DNA of 64,000 bases from LMUY01 sp965199095 (GTDB taxonomy: Bacteria > Pseudomonadota > Alphaproteobacteria > Acetobacterales > Acetobacteraceae). Both the position numbers and the translations under genes were made by a program. The notes below the pieces were generated by a model that was not told the origin of the DNA, did no database searches, and saw only the letters and a program-made list of their open reading frames with translations. Positions 42,404 to 51,195 of this stretch are shown one piece after another (within the stretch, counting starts at the first letter, position 1; each line of letters begins with the position of its first letter). Location: positions 558,001 through 622,000 of the forward strand of contig CBDAQM010000004.1 of assembly GCA_965199095.1 (NCBI GenBank), given 5' to 3'.

Positions 42404-44047
42404 CTAAGCCGCCTCCGCTTCCACATCGCGGTCGCGGATCATGTCCGCCGCCTTCTCCGCGATCATCAGCGTGGTCGCGTAGGTGTTGGCGGAGGGCATG
42501 CTCGGCATGATGGACGCGTCGGCCACGCGCAGACCGGCCAGGCCGTGGACGCGCAGGCGGTCGTCCACCACGGCCATCGGGTCGGTGTCCGGCCCCATCC
42601 GCGCCGTGCCGATCAGGTGATAAGTGGTGGAGCCGTTCTGGTAGGCGAAGTCCAGCAACTCGTCGTCGCTTTGCACGTCCGGCCCCGGCATCGTCTCCCG
42701 CTCAACGAACGGCGCCAGTTCCGGCGTGGCGAGCAGGCGGCGGATCAGCCGGATGCCGCCCAGGGTGATCCGGCGGTCCATCGGGTCGGACAGGTAGTTC
42801 GGTTGCAGCACCGGGTCCACGAACACGTCGGTGGAGCAGGCACGCACATAGCCGGTGCTCTCCGGACGGTGCGACCAGGCGCCGGCGGTCATGCCGGGAT
42901 AATCGTCCAGCACATAGGTGGCGCCTTGCTTGTAGGAGCCCGGCGTGAACACGCATTGCAAATCCGGCTGGTCCAGCCCGTCGAAGGATTTCCAGAACAC
43001 ATGCACCTGGGACGGCGCGGTGGCCAGGATGCTGGGGCGCCCGGTGGCCCAGCGCGCGATTTGCAGGCCCAGCCGGGGGCCGCGCGACAACTCGTTCAGC
43101 GTCACGACGCCGGGCTTGGCCCGCATCACCGCGCGCACGGCGTAATGGTCGCGGAAGTTCTCGCCCACGCCGCGCAGGTCGTGCTGCACCGGGACGCCAA
43201 GCTGCTCCAGCAGCCAGGCCGGCCCGATGCCGGAGAGTTGCAGCAGCCGCGCGGTGTTCGCCGTGCCGGAGCACAGGATCACCTCCCGCCGGGCACGGAC
43301 CTCCTGCGGCGCGCCATGGCGCTCGCGCAGGTAGCGCACGCCCACGGCGCGACGTCCGTCGAGCAGGACGGCGCAGGCGCGGGCTTCGGTGCGGACATCC
43401 AGCGTGGCGCGTCCCCGCACGGGCTTCAGGAAGGCGCGGGCGGCGCTGACGCGGCGGCCGTTGCGGATCGCCCGCTGGAAATAGCCCACGCCGGCCTGGT
43501 CGCCGCTGTTGTAGTCCGGGTTGCGCGGGATGCCGGCGGCGATGCACCCCTGGATGAACGCCTCCGAAACCGGGTGGAACCAGTCCATGTCGGTGATCGG
43601 GATCCCGCCCTCCCGCCCGCGCACGCTGTCGTCCGCCAGGCCGATGCGCTGTTCCGAACGGCGGAAATACGGCAGCACGTCGGCATAGCCCCAGCCGCGG
43701 TTGCCGCGTTGCGCCCAACTGTCGAAATCGGCCGGCTGGCCGCGGTTGTAGATCATCCCGTTGACGGAGGAGCCGCCGCCCAGCGTGCGCCCCTGCGTGG
43801 TGGAGATCGGCCGGCCGCCGGTGCGCTCGGTCGGCTCGGTCTTGAACTGCCAGGTGCAGGACGGGTCGAACAGCGTCTTGATGAAGCCGGCCGGGATGTG
43901 GATGTAGGGGTTGCGGTCCGGCGGCCCGGCCTCCAGCACGCACACGGTGGTGACGCCGTCCGCGGTCAGCCGGTTGGCCAGCACGCAGCCGGCGGCGCCG
44001 GCGCCCACGATGACGTAGTCGAACGTATCCCGCGTTGCTTCGGACAT
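42404..44047 (-). CDS. GMC family oxidoreductase (choline dehydrogenase-like)
   Basis: FAD flavoprotein of 547 residues. The dinucleotide motif is VGAGAAGCVLANRL, followed by VLEAGPPD; GMC signature 1 is in GRTLGGGSSVNGMIYNRG, and signature 2 in EVILCSGTANTARLLQLSGIGP. The C-terminal catalytic histidine region is TYHLIGTARMG. Start ATG 44047 has GGGAGGGAGAG upstream; the frame opens at 44098. The alcohol substrate is unknown. It lies 63 bases after zwf on the same strand. Confidence 0.9.
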   Translation of the reverse strand: MSEATRDTFDYVIVGAGAAGCVLANRLTADGVTTVCVLEAGPPDRNPYIHIPAGFIKTLFDPSCTWQFKTEPTERTGGRPISTTQGRTLGGGSSVNGMIYNRGQPADFDSWAQRGNRGWGYADVLPYFRRSEQRIGLADDSVRGREGGIPITDMDWFHPVSEAFIQGCIAAGIPRNPDYNSGDQAGVGYFQRAIRNGRRVSAARAFLKPVRGRATLDVRTEARACAVLLDGRRAVGVRYLRERHGAPQEVRARREVILCSGTANTARLLQLSGIGPAWLLEQLGVPVQHDLRGVGENFRDHYAVRAVMRAKPGVVTLNELSRGPRLGLQIARWATGRPSILATAPSQVHVFWKSFDGLDQPDLQCVFTPGSYKQGATYVLDDYPGMTAGAWSHRPESTGYVRACSTDVFVDPVLQPNYLSDPMDRRITLGGIRLIRRLLATPELAPFVERETMPGPDVQSDDELLDFAYQNGSTTYHLIGTARMGPDTDPMAVVDDRLRVHGLAGLRVADASIMPSMPSANTYATTLMIAEKAADMIRDRDVEAEAA

Positions 44048-44110
44048 TTCCCGTCTCTCCCTCCCGCCCGGTGTGCCGGACCGGCCGGCCCGGGGCAAGC
44101 GGTCGGAGGA

Positions 44111-45571
44111 TCAATCCCCTGTGGCGGGGGAGCGCCAGGCGCGCTCGAACGGGAGGCGCCAGGCATGCGGCGCCACCAATTGGTGGATCGATTTCGGCCC
44201 CCAGGAGCCGGCGGGGTACAGCCGCACCGGCGGCGGCGCCTCCAGCAAGGGGGTGGAGACCTGCCACAGCCGCTCAATGCCTTCCGCCGTGGTGAACAAC
44301 GTGCTGTCGCCGCGCATCGCGTCCAGGATCAGCCGCTCATAGGCCTCCAGCACATCGCCGATGCGCCCGGTGTCGTTCATGGCGAATTGCAGGCTTAACT
44401 TGTCGAGCCGCATGCCGGGGCCGGGCCGCTTGCCGTAGAAGGACAGCGACATCTTGGAGGCGTCCGCCAGGTCGAACGTCAGATGGTCCGGCCCCTGCGC
44501 GCCGACGCCGGAGCCGACCGGGAACATGCTCTTCGGCGGCTCGCGAAAGGCGATGGAGATGATGCGCTGGCCCTCGGCCAACCGCTTGCCGGTGCGCAGG
44601 AAGAACGGCACGCCCGCCCAGCGCCAGTTGTCGATCATGCATTTCAGCGCGATGAACGTCTCGGTGTCCGATTCCGGGTCCACGCCGTCCTCCGCGCGGT
44701 AGCCGGCATATTGGCCGCGCACGACGTCCTTCGGGTCGATCGGCACCATGCTGCGGAAGACCTTGTTCTTCTCCTCGCTGATCGACACCGGCTCCAGCGC
44801 GGTCGGCGGCTCCATCGCCATGAAGGCGAGGATCTGGAACAGATGCGTCACCACCATGTCGCGGAACGCCCCGGTCGACTCGTAGAACGCGGTGCGCTTG
44901 CCCAGGCCCAGCGTCTCCGGCACGTCGATCTGCACGTGGTCGATGAAGTTGCGGTTCCAGATCGGCTCGAACAGCCCATTGGCGAAGCGGAAGGCCAGGA
45001 TGTTCTGCGCCGGCTCCTTGCCCAGGAAATGGTCGATGCGGAAGATCTGGTCTTCGGCGAACACCTCGTGCAGCTTGGCGTTCAGCGCCACGGCGCTGGC
45101 CAGGTCGGTGCCGAACGGCTTCTCCATGATCACGCGCGACCGCTCGACCAGCCCCGCCTCGCCGAGCAGGCGCACGGCCGACAGGGCGGCGTTGGGCGGC
45201 ACGCTGAGATAGTGGATGCGCCGGGTCTCGCCGGGCAGGCCGCGTTCCGCCGTCTCCACCGCGCTCCGCAGCGCCTGTGCGCCAGCGGCGAGCGGGACGT
45301 AGTCGAGGGTCTGGGCGAAGGCGGTCCAATCATCCTCGTTCACCGGACGGGTGGAGAATTGAGTCAGCGCCTGCCGCCCGAAGCTGCGGAAGCCGTCGGC
45401 GTCCATGTCGTCCAGCGACACGCCGATGATGCGGCAGCCGGGGATGAAGCCGCCTTTCACGAGATGGAACAGCCCCGGCAGCAATTTGCGCTGCGACAGA
45501 TCCCCGGTGGCGCCCACCAAGACGAGAACCTGCGAGTGCTTCGGACCGACGCCTGGAGGAACCTTACTCAC
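44111..45571 (-). CDS. zwf: Glucose-6-phosphate 1-dehydrogenase
   Basis: Enzyme of 486 residues that starts the oxidative pentose-phosphate and Entner-Doudoroff routes with NADP. The nucleotide loop is VLVGATGDLSQRKLLPGLF, the substrate motif with catalytic histidine is RIDHFLGKE, and EKPFG is present. The start was set at GTG 45571, which gives the usual family length; the frame opens at 45664 in a region without similarity. No pgl, edd or gnd gene is adjacent. Confidence 0.94.
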   Translation of the reverse strand: MSKVPPGVGPKHSQVLVLVGATGDLSQRKLLPGLFHLVKGGFIPGCRIIGVSLDDMDADGFRSFGRQALTQFSTRPVNEDDWTAFAQTLDYVPLAAGAQALRSAVETAERGLPGETRRIHYLSVPPNAALSAVRLLGEAGLVERSRVIMEKPFGTDLASAVALNAKLHEVFAEDQIFRIDHFLGKEPAQNILAFRFANGLFEPIWNRNFIDHVQIDVPETLGLGKRTAFYESTGAFRDMVVTHLFQILAFMAMEPPTALEPVSISEEKNKVFRSMVPIDPKDVVRGQYAGYRAEDGVDPESDTETFIALKCMIDNWRWAGVPFFLRTGKRLAEGQRIISIAFREPPKSMFPVGSGVGAQGPDHLTFDLADASKMSLSFYGKRPGPGMRLDKLSLQFAMNDTGRIGDVLEAYERLILDAMRGDSTLFTTAEGIERLWQVSTPLLEAPPPVRLYPAGSWGPKSIHQLVAPHAWRLPFERAWRSPATGD

Positions 45572-45676
45572 ACAGCACCCGCTTCGTGATGACGCGGCCC
45601 AGGGTATCGCAAATCCGCGCGGTCCGATCGCTGAATCGCGTGACACTGCGGCGCTCGAAAGCACGACGGTTGAAAA

Positions 45677-45796
45677 CCCTCTCCCTCTGGGAGAGGGCAG
45701 GGTGAGGGCGGCGCCGTCATCGTGGAAACGCGTGAGATGCTCATCAATCCGGGCGGCGACGCGCCCTCACCCCGGCCCTCTCCCAGAGGGAGAGGG
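45677..45796. repeat. Long inverted-repeat element (CCCTCTCCC family), copy 2
   Basis: Two perfect hairpins face each other. The left one is CCCTCTCCC (45677-45685), TCT, GGGAGAGGG (45689-45697); the right one is CCCTCTCCC (45776-45784), AGA, GGGAGAGGG (45788-45796). Inside them are GGGTGAGGGCG and its complement CGCCCTCACCCC, so the outer 34 bases of each end are nearly perfect reverse complements. About 50 bases of unrelated sequence lie in the middle. It sits between zwf and tRNA-Ala. Confidence 0.9.
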
Positions 45797-45883
45797 AGAT
45801 CAGTCATACGCCATCATCCGGCCGCCGCCTGGCGTTCGCTTGACTTGCCGGGGCATGGCCGGCATATGCGGCGGCTGTACGGC

Positions 45884-45959
45884 GGGGCTGTAGCTCAGTT
45901 GGTAGAGCGCCTCGTTCGCAATGAGGAGGTCAGGGGTTCGATTCCCCTCAGCTCCACCA
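45884..45959 (+). tRNA. tRNA-Ala (anticodon CGC)
   Basis: A 76-base cloverleaf with an encoded CCA end. The acceptor stem pairs GGGGCTG with CAGCTCC and contains the G3-U70 pair that identifies alanine tRNA. The D arm is AGCTCAGTTGGTAGAGC, and the anticodon stem CCTCG/TGAGG encloses the loop TTCGCAA with anticodon CGC. The T arm carries GGTTCGATTCC. It reads GCG codons. Confidence 0.97.
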
Positions 45960-46010
45960 CCGCCGTGCGGCAGCGGTTTGTTCCTATTGGACGTGACGCC
46001 ACCCCATAGC

Positions 46011-47006
46011 ATGGACGTTTCCCTGCAAACCGTCACCGAGGATGAAGCCGATATCCGGCTCGACCGGTTCCTGCGCCGCCGCTTTCCCGCGCTGACGCAG
46101 GGGGCGCTGCAGAAACTGTGCCGCACCGGGCAAATCCGCGTCGACGGCCACCGGGTGGAGGCGTCCGCCCGATTGCTGGCCGGGCAGGCCGTGCGGGTGC
46201 CGCCGATGCCGGCCGCGCCGGAGGCACGGACGCCCAGCGTCTCCGCGGCGGACGTGAAGGAGATGGAGCGTATGGTGCTCCATCGCGACGACCAGGTGAT
46301 CGTGCTGAACAAGCCGTCCGGCCTTGCCTCCCAGGGCGGCCCGGGCATCGTCCGCCACCTGGACGGCCTGTTGGACGCGCTGCGGGATGGCGGCGACCGG
46401 CCGCGGCTGGTGCATCGCCTGGACCGCGACACCTCCGGCGTGATCGTCCTGGCCCGCACGCCCGGCGTGGCGGCGAAGCTGGCGGCGGCGTTCCGCACCC
46501 GGGAGGTGGAAAAGACCTACTGGGCCGTCGTCGTCGGCCATCCGGACCCGGAGGACGGCCAGATCGACCAGCCGCTGAAGCGCGTCTCCGGTCCCTTCGG
46601 GGAGCGGACGGTCGCCACCGACCGCAAGGACAAGGAGGGGCAGCGCGCCTACACCAACTACCGCGTGCTGGACGCCGCCGGGCGCAAGCTGGCCTGGCTG
46701 GAGCTGCAGCCGCTGACCGGCCGTACCCATCAGCTTCGCGTGCACTGCGTCAGCCTCGGCACGCCCATCGTCGGCGACGACAAATATGCCGAGCCGCGGG
46801 ACAACGGCTCCGGCGGCAGCTACGTGGAGGGGCTGGCGGACCGGCTGCATCTGCATGCCCGCTCGCTGCTGCTGCCGCACCCGGCCGGCGGCACGCTGGC
46901 GGTCACGGCCGATCTGCCGCCACACATGCGCGACACGTTTTCCACCCTGGGGTTCCAGGCGTCCCACGCCCCGGCGGTGACGCGGCTGGCGCACGGGCCT
47001 AAATAG
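46011..47006 (+). CDS. rluC: Ribosomal large subunit pseudouridine synthase, RluC/RluD family
   Basis: Enzyme of 331 residues that isomerises uridines in 23S rRNA. An S4-like RNA-binding domain is at about 14-60 (RLDRFLRRRFP, CRTGQIRVDG). The catalytic domain has the aspartate in LVHRLDRDTSGV and the later LTGRTHQLRVH. Start ATG 46011 follows the tRNA by 51 bases; the frame is open into the tRNA but has no start that makes sense there. RluC is favoured over RluD by memory of the sequence pattern only. Confidence 0.88.
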   Translation: MDVSLQTVTEDEADIRLDRFLRRRFPALTQGALQKLCRTGQIRVDGHRVEASARLLAGQAVRVPPMPAAPEARTPSVSAADVKEMERMVLHRDDQVIVLNKPSGLASQGGPGIVRHLDGLLDALRDGGDRPRLVHRLDRDTSGVIVLARTPGVAAKLAAAFRTREVEKTYWAVVVGHPDPEDGQIDQPLKRVSGPFGERTVATDRKDKEGQRAYTNYRVLDAAGRKLAWLELQPLTGRTHQLRVHCVSLGTPIVGDDKYAEPRDNGSGGSYVEGLADRLHLHARSLLLPHPAGGTLAVTADLPPHMRDTFSTLGFQASHAPAVTRLAHGPK

Positions 47007-47030
47007 AGCACGGTTAAACCAGGGGGGGCT

Positions 47031-49181
47031 ATGGCGAAGCGCTGGGTGTATGCGGCGGTCGCGGCGCCAGTCGTGTTGGTCGCGGCCGTGCTCGTCGCGG
47101 CCTCGGCCTTCGACCCGAACAGCCAGAAGGACCGCATCGTCGACGCCGTGCGCCGGGCCACCGGGCGGGAGCTGACATTGGGCGGACCCATCCGGCTCGG
47201 CTGGTCGCTGACGCCGACGCTGGAGGCCGAGGACGTCGCCTTCGCCAACATGCCCGGCGGCACGCGTCCGGCCATGGCGACCGCCGCCAGGATGGAGGCC
47301 GGCGTCAAGCTGTGGCCCCTGCTGTTCCATCGGGTGGAGCTTGCCCGCGTGACGCTGGTGCGGCCGGACATCCTGATTGAGACGGATGCGGCAGGCCGCG
47401 GCAACTGGCAGTTCGATCGCCCGGCGTCGTCCGGTTCCGGCGAAGCCGCCACGCCGGGCGTGCATACCCGCACCGTGCTGGACAGCCTGCGCATCGAGGC
47501 TGGACGGGTCACCTGGCACGATGGCGTCACCGGCCGCACGGTCGCTGCCGACGTGCCGCATGCCACGGTCGACGGCGGTGACGGGCCGCTGCATGTGCAG
47601 GCGGAGCTGGAGCTGGCCGGCACGGCGGGAACGCTGGATGCGACGCTGGGAACCGTCCCGCAACTCACCGGGCGCGCGCCGGGGCCGTGGCCGGTTACGC
47701 TGGCTGCCGCCCTCGGCGGCGCGTCGCTGGCGTTGAAGGGCGTTGCCGATCCTGCCGAACGGACCCTGTCCGGCCATTTGGAGGCCGCAGTGCCGGACGT
47801 GGCAAGGCTGGGCGCCTTGCTGCAGTATCCGGCCTGGCCGCCGCTGCATGACCTCCACATCGCCGCCACGCTGCCCCCCGGCGGCGGGCTGCCGCAGGAT
47901 GTGTCGGTCCAGCTTGGCGCTGCTGACCTGTCGCAGTGGGCGCCGGGCGCCTCGCTCGGCAAGCTGGCGTTGACTTGGCCAGCCGGGCAGCCGGCGCGGC
48001 TGGAGGCGGAGGGGAGCCTTGCCGGCGCGCCCTGGCACATCGCCAGCGGGCTGGTCCAGGCGGGTTCGGGTGTCGCGTTGCGCGGGCTGGCGGTGACGTC
48101 CGCACTGGGCGACCTCGCCGGCGATGTGGCCGTGCAGACCGCTCCGCGGCTGACTGTGCGGGGCACGCTGGTGTCCAACCGGATCGATGTGGCCGCCTTC
48201 TCCGCGATCCCGCATGCGGGGGAAGCTGCCCCCGCCGGACCGGCGGCACCAGCGCCGCAGCCTGCCCCGGCAAGCCCCGACCGCGTTTTCTCCGAGCAGC
48301 CTTTGCCGTGGGGTGTGCTGCGTCGCGCGGATGCGGACCTGCAGCTTTCCATCGCCACCGTGCATGCCGGAAAGGCGGATTACCGCGACTTCAGCGGCCA
48401 TGTTCTCCTGCAAGACGGCGTGCTGCGCGTCAATCCGGCGTCGTTCCAGTCGCCCGAAGGACGCGTCGCCTTCTCTGCCAGCGTCGATGCGCGTCAACCG
48501 GCGCCGCTCGTGGCGCTGGCCCTGCGGTCGGACGCGTTCGCGCTTGATCCGCTCGCCCAGGCATTCGGCCTGCCCGGCGGCTCGCACGCGACTGCCGAAC
48601 TGGACGTGGCGCTGCACGCGGCCGGTGCGACTCCGCACGCGCTGGCCGCCAGCCTGGACGGCCATGTCGGCGTCGCGCTGGTGGATGGGGAGGTGTCGAA
48701 CGCCGCCTTGGCAGCCGCCTTGGGCGACGTGCTGCGGAAGGCGGGCGCCGGGTTGGAGCCGGATGGGAGCAGCCATGTGCGATGCCTTGCGCTGCGGGCG
48801 GATGCGCAATCGGGTGTGGTCACCCTGGCGGCGCTGAAACTGGACAGCGCCCGGCTGCTGCTGCAAGGCGGTGGAACGATCAACCTCGCGGATGAGACCA
48901 TGGCGTTGCGGCTGCGGCCGCTGCTGCGGCTGGGCGGCGCCGGGGTGTCGGCCCCGATCCGGGTGGATGGGACGCTGCGCCATCCGGTGGTGACGCTGGA
49001 CGCGGCCGGGCCGGGCGGCCGCGTCGGGGTGGTGATCGGCGGCCTGGCAGGCCCGGCGGAGAGCTGCACGGCAGAGCTGACCGCGGCGCGGGATGGACGG
49101 ATCGGCCAGCTTCCGACCGAAGTCGCCGCGGCGACGAAGGGCCCCAAGCCCGCCGACCTGCTGCGCAGCCTGCTGCGGTGA
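47031..49181 (+). CDS. AsmA family protein
   Basis: Large envelope protein of 716 residues. One N-terminal membrane anchor (about 6-27) is followed by a long periplasmic part rich in beta strands. The AsmA N-terminal motif is seen in ATGRELTLGGPIRLGWSLTP, and LRIEAGRVTWHD and the C-terminal repeat DGTLRHPVVTLD are also typical. Such proteins belong to the repeating beta-groove group linked to lipid transport to the outer membrane. The start is ATG at 47031 with a G-rich site before it. Confidence 0.87.
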   Translation: MAKRWVYAAVAAPVVLVAAVLVAASAFDPNSQKDRIVDAVRRATGRELTLGGPIRLGWSLTPTLEAEDVAFANMPGGTRPAMATAARMEAGVKLWPLLFHRVELARVTLVRPDILIETDAAGRGNWQFDRPASSGSGEAATPGVHTRTVLDSLRIEAGRVTWHDGVTGRTVAADVPHATVDGGDGPLHVQAELELAGTAGTLDATLGTVPQLTGRAPGPWPVTLAAALGGASLALKGVADPAERTLSGHLEAAVPDVARLGALLQYPAWPPLHDLHIAATLPPGGGLPQDVSVQLGAADLSQWAPGASLGKLALTWPAGQPARLEAEGSLAGAPWHIASGLVQAGSGVALRGLAVTSALGDLAGDVAVQTAPRLTVRGTLVSNRIDVAAFSAIPHAGEAAPAGPAAPAPQPAPASPDRVFSEQPLPWGVLRRADADLQLSIATVHAGKADYRDFSGHVLLQDGVLRVNPASFQSPEGRVAFSASVDARQPAPLVALALRSDAFALDPLAQAFGLPGGSHATAELDVALHAAGATPHALAASLDGHVGVALVDGEVSNAALAAALGDVLRKAGAGLEPDGSSHVRCLALRADAQSGVVTLAALKLDSARLLLQGGGTINLADETMALRLRPLLRLGGAGVSAPIRVDGTLRHPVVTLDAAGPGGRVGVVIGGLAGPAESCTAELTAARDGRIGQLPTEVAAATKGPKPADLLRSLLR

Positions 49182-49879
49182 AGCGGGTCTGGACTCAGGC
49201 CGTGGCCGTGGCCCAGGGGGATGGCTGGGGCGTGGTGCTGGACCGCAAGCCGCTGCGTCTGCCGGACGGCCCGCCTTTGCGTGTGCCGCAGCCCGGCCTG
49301 GCGGCGGCCGTGGCGGCGGAGTGGCAGCAAGCCGGGGCTGACACGGGCGAGATGGACTACACGGACGTGCCGCTCACCCGCCTGGCAGGGACGGCGCAAC
49401 TGCGCATCCTGCCGGACCCTGCGCCCACGGCGGCGGCCATCGCGGCGTATGGCGAGACCGACCTGCTGTGCTACCGCGCCGACGCGCCGCCCGCCTTGGT
49501 CGAGCGGCAGGAGGCCGCGTGGCGCCCCTGGCTGGACTGGTCGCGGACGACGCTGGGGGCGGCGCTGACGACCACCACCGGCATCACCTACGTGAAGCAA
49601 CATCCTGCCGCCATCGCTGCCCTGCAGCGGGCTGTCGCGGCGGAGACGGCGTGGGTTCTGGCCGGGCTCGGGATCGTGGCGCCCGCGCTCGGCAGCCTGG
49701 TGCTGGCGCTTGCCGTGGCGCACGGGGCGCTATCGGCGGCTGAGGCGCACGCGCTCTCCCGCGTCGACGAGCTGTTCCAGATCGAGGGATGGGGTGCGGA
49801 CGAGGAGGCGGAGCGGCGTCAGGCCCATATCGCGGCGGATATCGCACACGCCGCCCGCTTCATCGGGCTGGTGCGATGA
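49178..49879 (+). CDS. ATP12 family F1-ATPase assembly chaperone
   Basis: Protein of 233 residues of the ATP12 family, which helps assemble the alpha subunit of F1-ATPase in mitochondria and alphaproteobacteria. Typical segments are GWGVVLDRKPLRLPDG near the N terminus, MDYTDVPLTRLAGTA, DLLCYRADAPPALVERQ and the late SRVDELFQIEGWG. The start is GTG at 49178, in a 4-base overlap with asmA. It also overlaps acylphosphatase by four bases. Confidence 0.92.
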   Translation: MKRVWTQAVAVAQGDGWGVVLDRKPLRLPDGPPLRVPQPGLAAAVAAEWQQAGADTGEMDYTDVPLTRLAGTAQLRILPDPAPTAAAIAAYGETDLLCYRADAPPALVERQEAAWRPWLDWSRTTLGAALTTTTGITYVKQHPAAIAALQRAVAAETAWVLAGLGIVAPALGSLVLALAVAHGALSAAEAHALSRVDELFQIEGWGADEEAERRQAHIAADIAHAARFIGLVR

Positions 49880-50145
49880 GGGCCAAGCGCGTCGTCATCA
49901 CCGGTCGGGTGCAGGGGGTGGGGTATCGCGACTGGATGGTCGCGAAGGCGCGCGCCCTGGGCGTCGTGGGCTGGGTGCGCAACCGTCCCGACGGCGCGGT
50001 GGAGGCGCTGGTCTATGGCGAAACTGACGCGGTGGAAGAATTGCTGCGGGCTTGCCGGCTCGGCCCACGCCTGGCCGTTGTCAGTCGGATCGAGGAGGAG
50101 TGGGACGAGCCGCCCAACGAGCCGGGCTTCACCCGACGGGCATGA
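49876..50145 (+). CDS. acyP: Acylphosphatase
   Basis: Small enzyme of 89 residues that hydrolyses acyl phosphates. The signature GRVQGVGYRDWM holds the catalytic arginine, and the asparagine is in GWVRNRPDGAVEA. The start is ATG at 49876, overlapping the ATP12 stop. A strong terminator begins right at its stop. Confidence 0.94.
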   Translation: MRAKRVVITGRVQGVGYRDWMVAKARALGVVGWVRNRPDGAVEALVYGETDAVEELLRACRLGPRLAVVSRIEEEWDEPPNEPGFTRRA

Positions 50146-50178
50146 AAAAGGCCCCGGGCGGGTGCCCGAGGCCTTTTT
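50146..50178. terminator. Bidirectional intrinsic terminator
   Basis: An A run leads into AGGCCCCGGGC, a GGGT loop and GCCCGAGGCCT followed by five T. The stem is GC-rich and flanked by A and T runs, so it can serve both acyP on the plus strand and the convergent BI-1 gene. Confidence 0.9.
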
Positions 50179-50199
50179 GTCGACCCAAGTCGCGGCAGT

Positions 50200-50970
50200 T
50201 TAGTTGTTGCTGCTACGGTTGCCCGTCAGTTGCAGCAGCAGCATGAACAGGTTGATGAAGTTCAGATACAGGCTCAATGCGTCATACACGCTGCGCTTGC
50301 CAGCCTGGTCCGGCCCCTCCGCGTAGGCATACTGCGTATAGGTCAGCTTGATCCGCTGGGTGTCGTAGGCGGTCAGGCCGACGAAGACGAGCACGCCTAC
50401 GATGCTGATCATGAACTGCAGGCCGCTGCTCGCGATGAACATGTTCACCACGCTGGCCAGGATGACGCCGATCAGCCCCATCATCAGGAACGACCCCATT
50501 CCCGTAAGGTTACGCCGCGTGGTGTATCCCACCACGCTCATCGCGCCGAACGTGCCTGCCGTGATGAAGAAAGTGCGGACGATCGACTCGCCGCTATAGG
50601 CCAGGAAGATCGAGGTCAGGCTGGCGCCCATCGCGGCGCAGAAGGCCCAGAAGATGCCCTGGACCGCCGTGCGCGACAGCTTGTTGACGCCGAACGACAG
50701 CACCAGCACGAAGGCGAGGGGGGCCAGCATCGCGACGATCGCGAGCGGTCCCTGCGTGCGGTGGAGACCATATTGCGTCTGCACCATCGGGTAGAACAGG
50801 TTGATCAACTGGGTGTTCGCCACGCCGTAGGCGACGATCCCGGTTAGCAGCAGGCCGGACGTCATCCAGTTGTAGACGCGCAGCATGTAAGCCCGCAGCC
50901 CGGCATCGAGCACCGCGGTGTTCGCGGCGCCGGCTGGCGCATACGAGCGGAAATCAGGAGTGTAGGCCAT
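50200..50970 (-). CDS. Bax inhibitor-1/YccA family membrane protein
   Basis: Integral membrane protein of 256 residues with about seven helices. It matches the bacterial BI-1 family: LRAYMLRVYNWMTSGLLLTG near the N terminus, AMSVVGYTTRRNLTGMGSFL in the middle and VGLTAYDTQRIKLTY later, where the aspartate pair of the family is located. In bacteria these proteins act as calcium leak channels or interact with membrane proteases. The start is ATG at 50970. Confidence 0.92.
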   Translation of the reverse strand: MAYTPDFRSYAPAGAANTAVLDAGLRAYMLRVYNWMTSGLLLTGIVAYGVANTQLINLFYPMVQTQYGLHRTQGPLAIVAMLAPLAFVLVLSFGVNKLSRTAVQGIFWAFCAAMGASLTSIFLAYSGESIVRTFFITAGTFGAMSVVGYTTRRNLTGMGSFLMMGLIGVILASVVNMFIASSGLQFMISIVGVLVFVGLTAYDTQRIKLTYTQYAYAEGPDQAGKRSVYDALSLYLNFINLFMLLLQLTGNRSSNN

Positions 50971-51181
50971 GGCCTATGTGTTTCCTCAAAATGGGCGAGA
51001 TGCCCGCCTATGCCCTATGTTGGCCAAAGCCGAGAAGCAATCAAGTAGATTTCGAACACTTAACGTCAGCCACCCCGTTCGGTTGATGGCGTTCATTTCG
51101 TCGGTCCCGGTTTATGCAAGGATAGCAGAGCGCGCCGAAAGCACATGAACACGTTGGATAAAACAAGCGCGTGGTTTTGAG

Positions 51182-51195
51182 TGACCGATCGGTCA
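51182..51195. promoter_or_regulatory. Perfect 14-base palindrome, TetR-operator-like
   Basis: TGACCGATCGGTCA is fully self-complementary and resembles operators of TetR-family regulators. It includes the stop codon of the quinone reductase gene and lies about 210 bases upstream of the BI-1 gene. No TetR gene is in the window. Confidence 0.3.

Noticed and set aside
45984..48983. A minus-strand frame of 999 codons opposite the pseudouridine synthase and AsmA genes
   Set aside because: Long only because stop codons are rare in GC-rich DNA; low-complexity composition.
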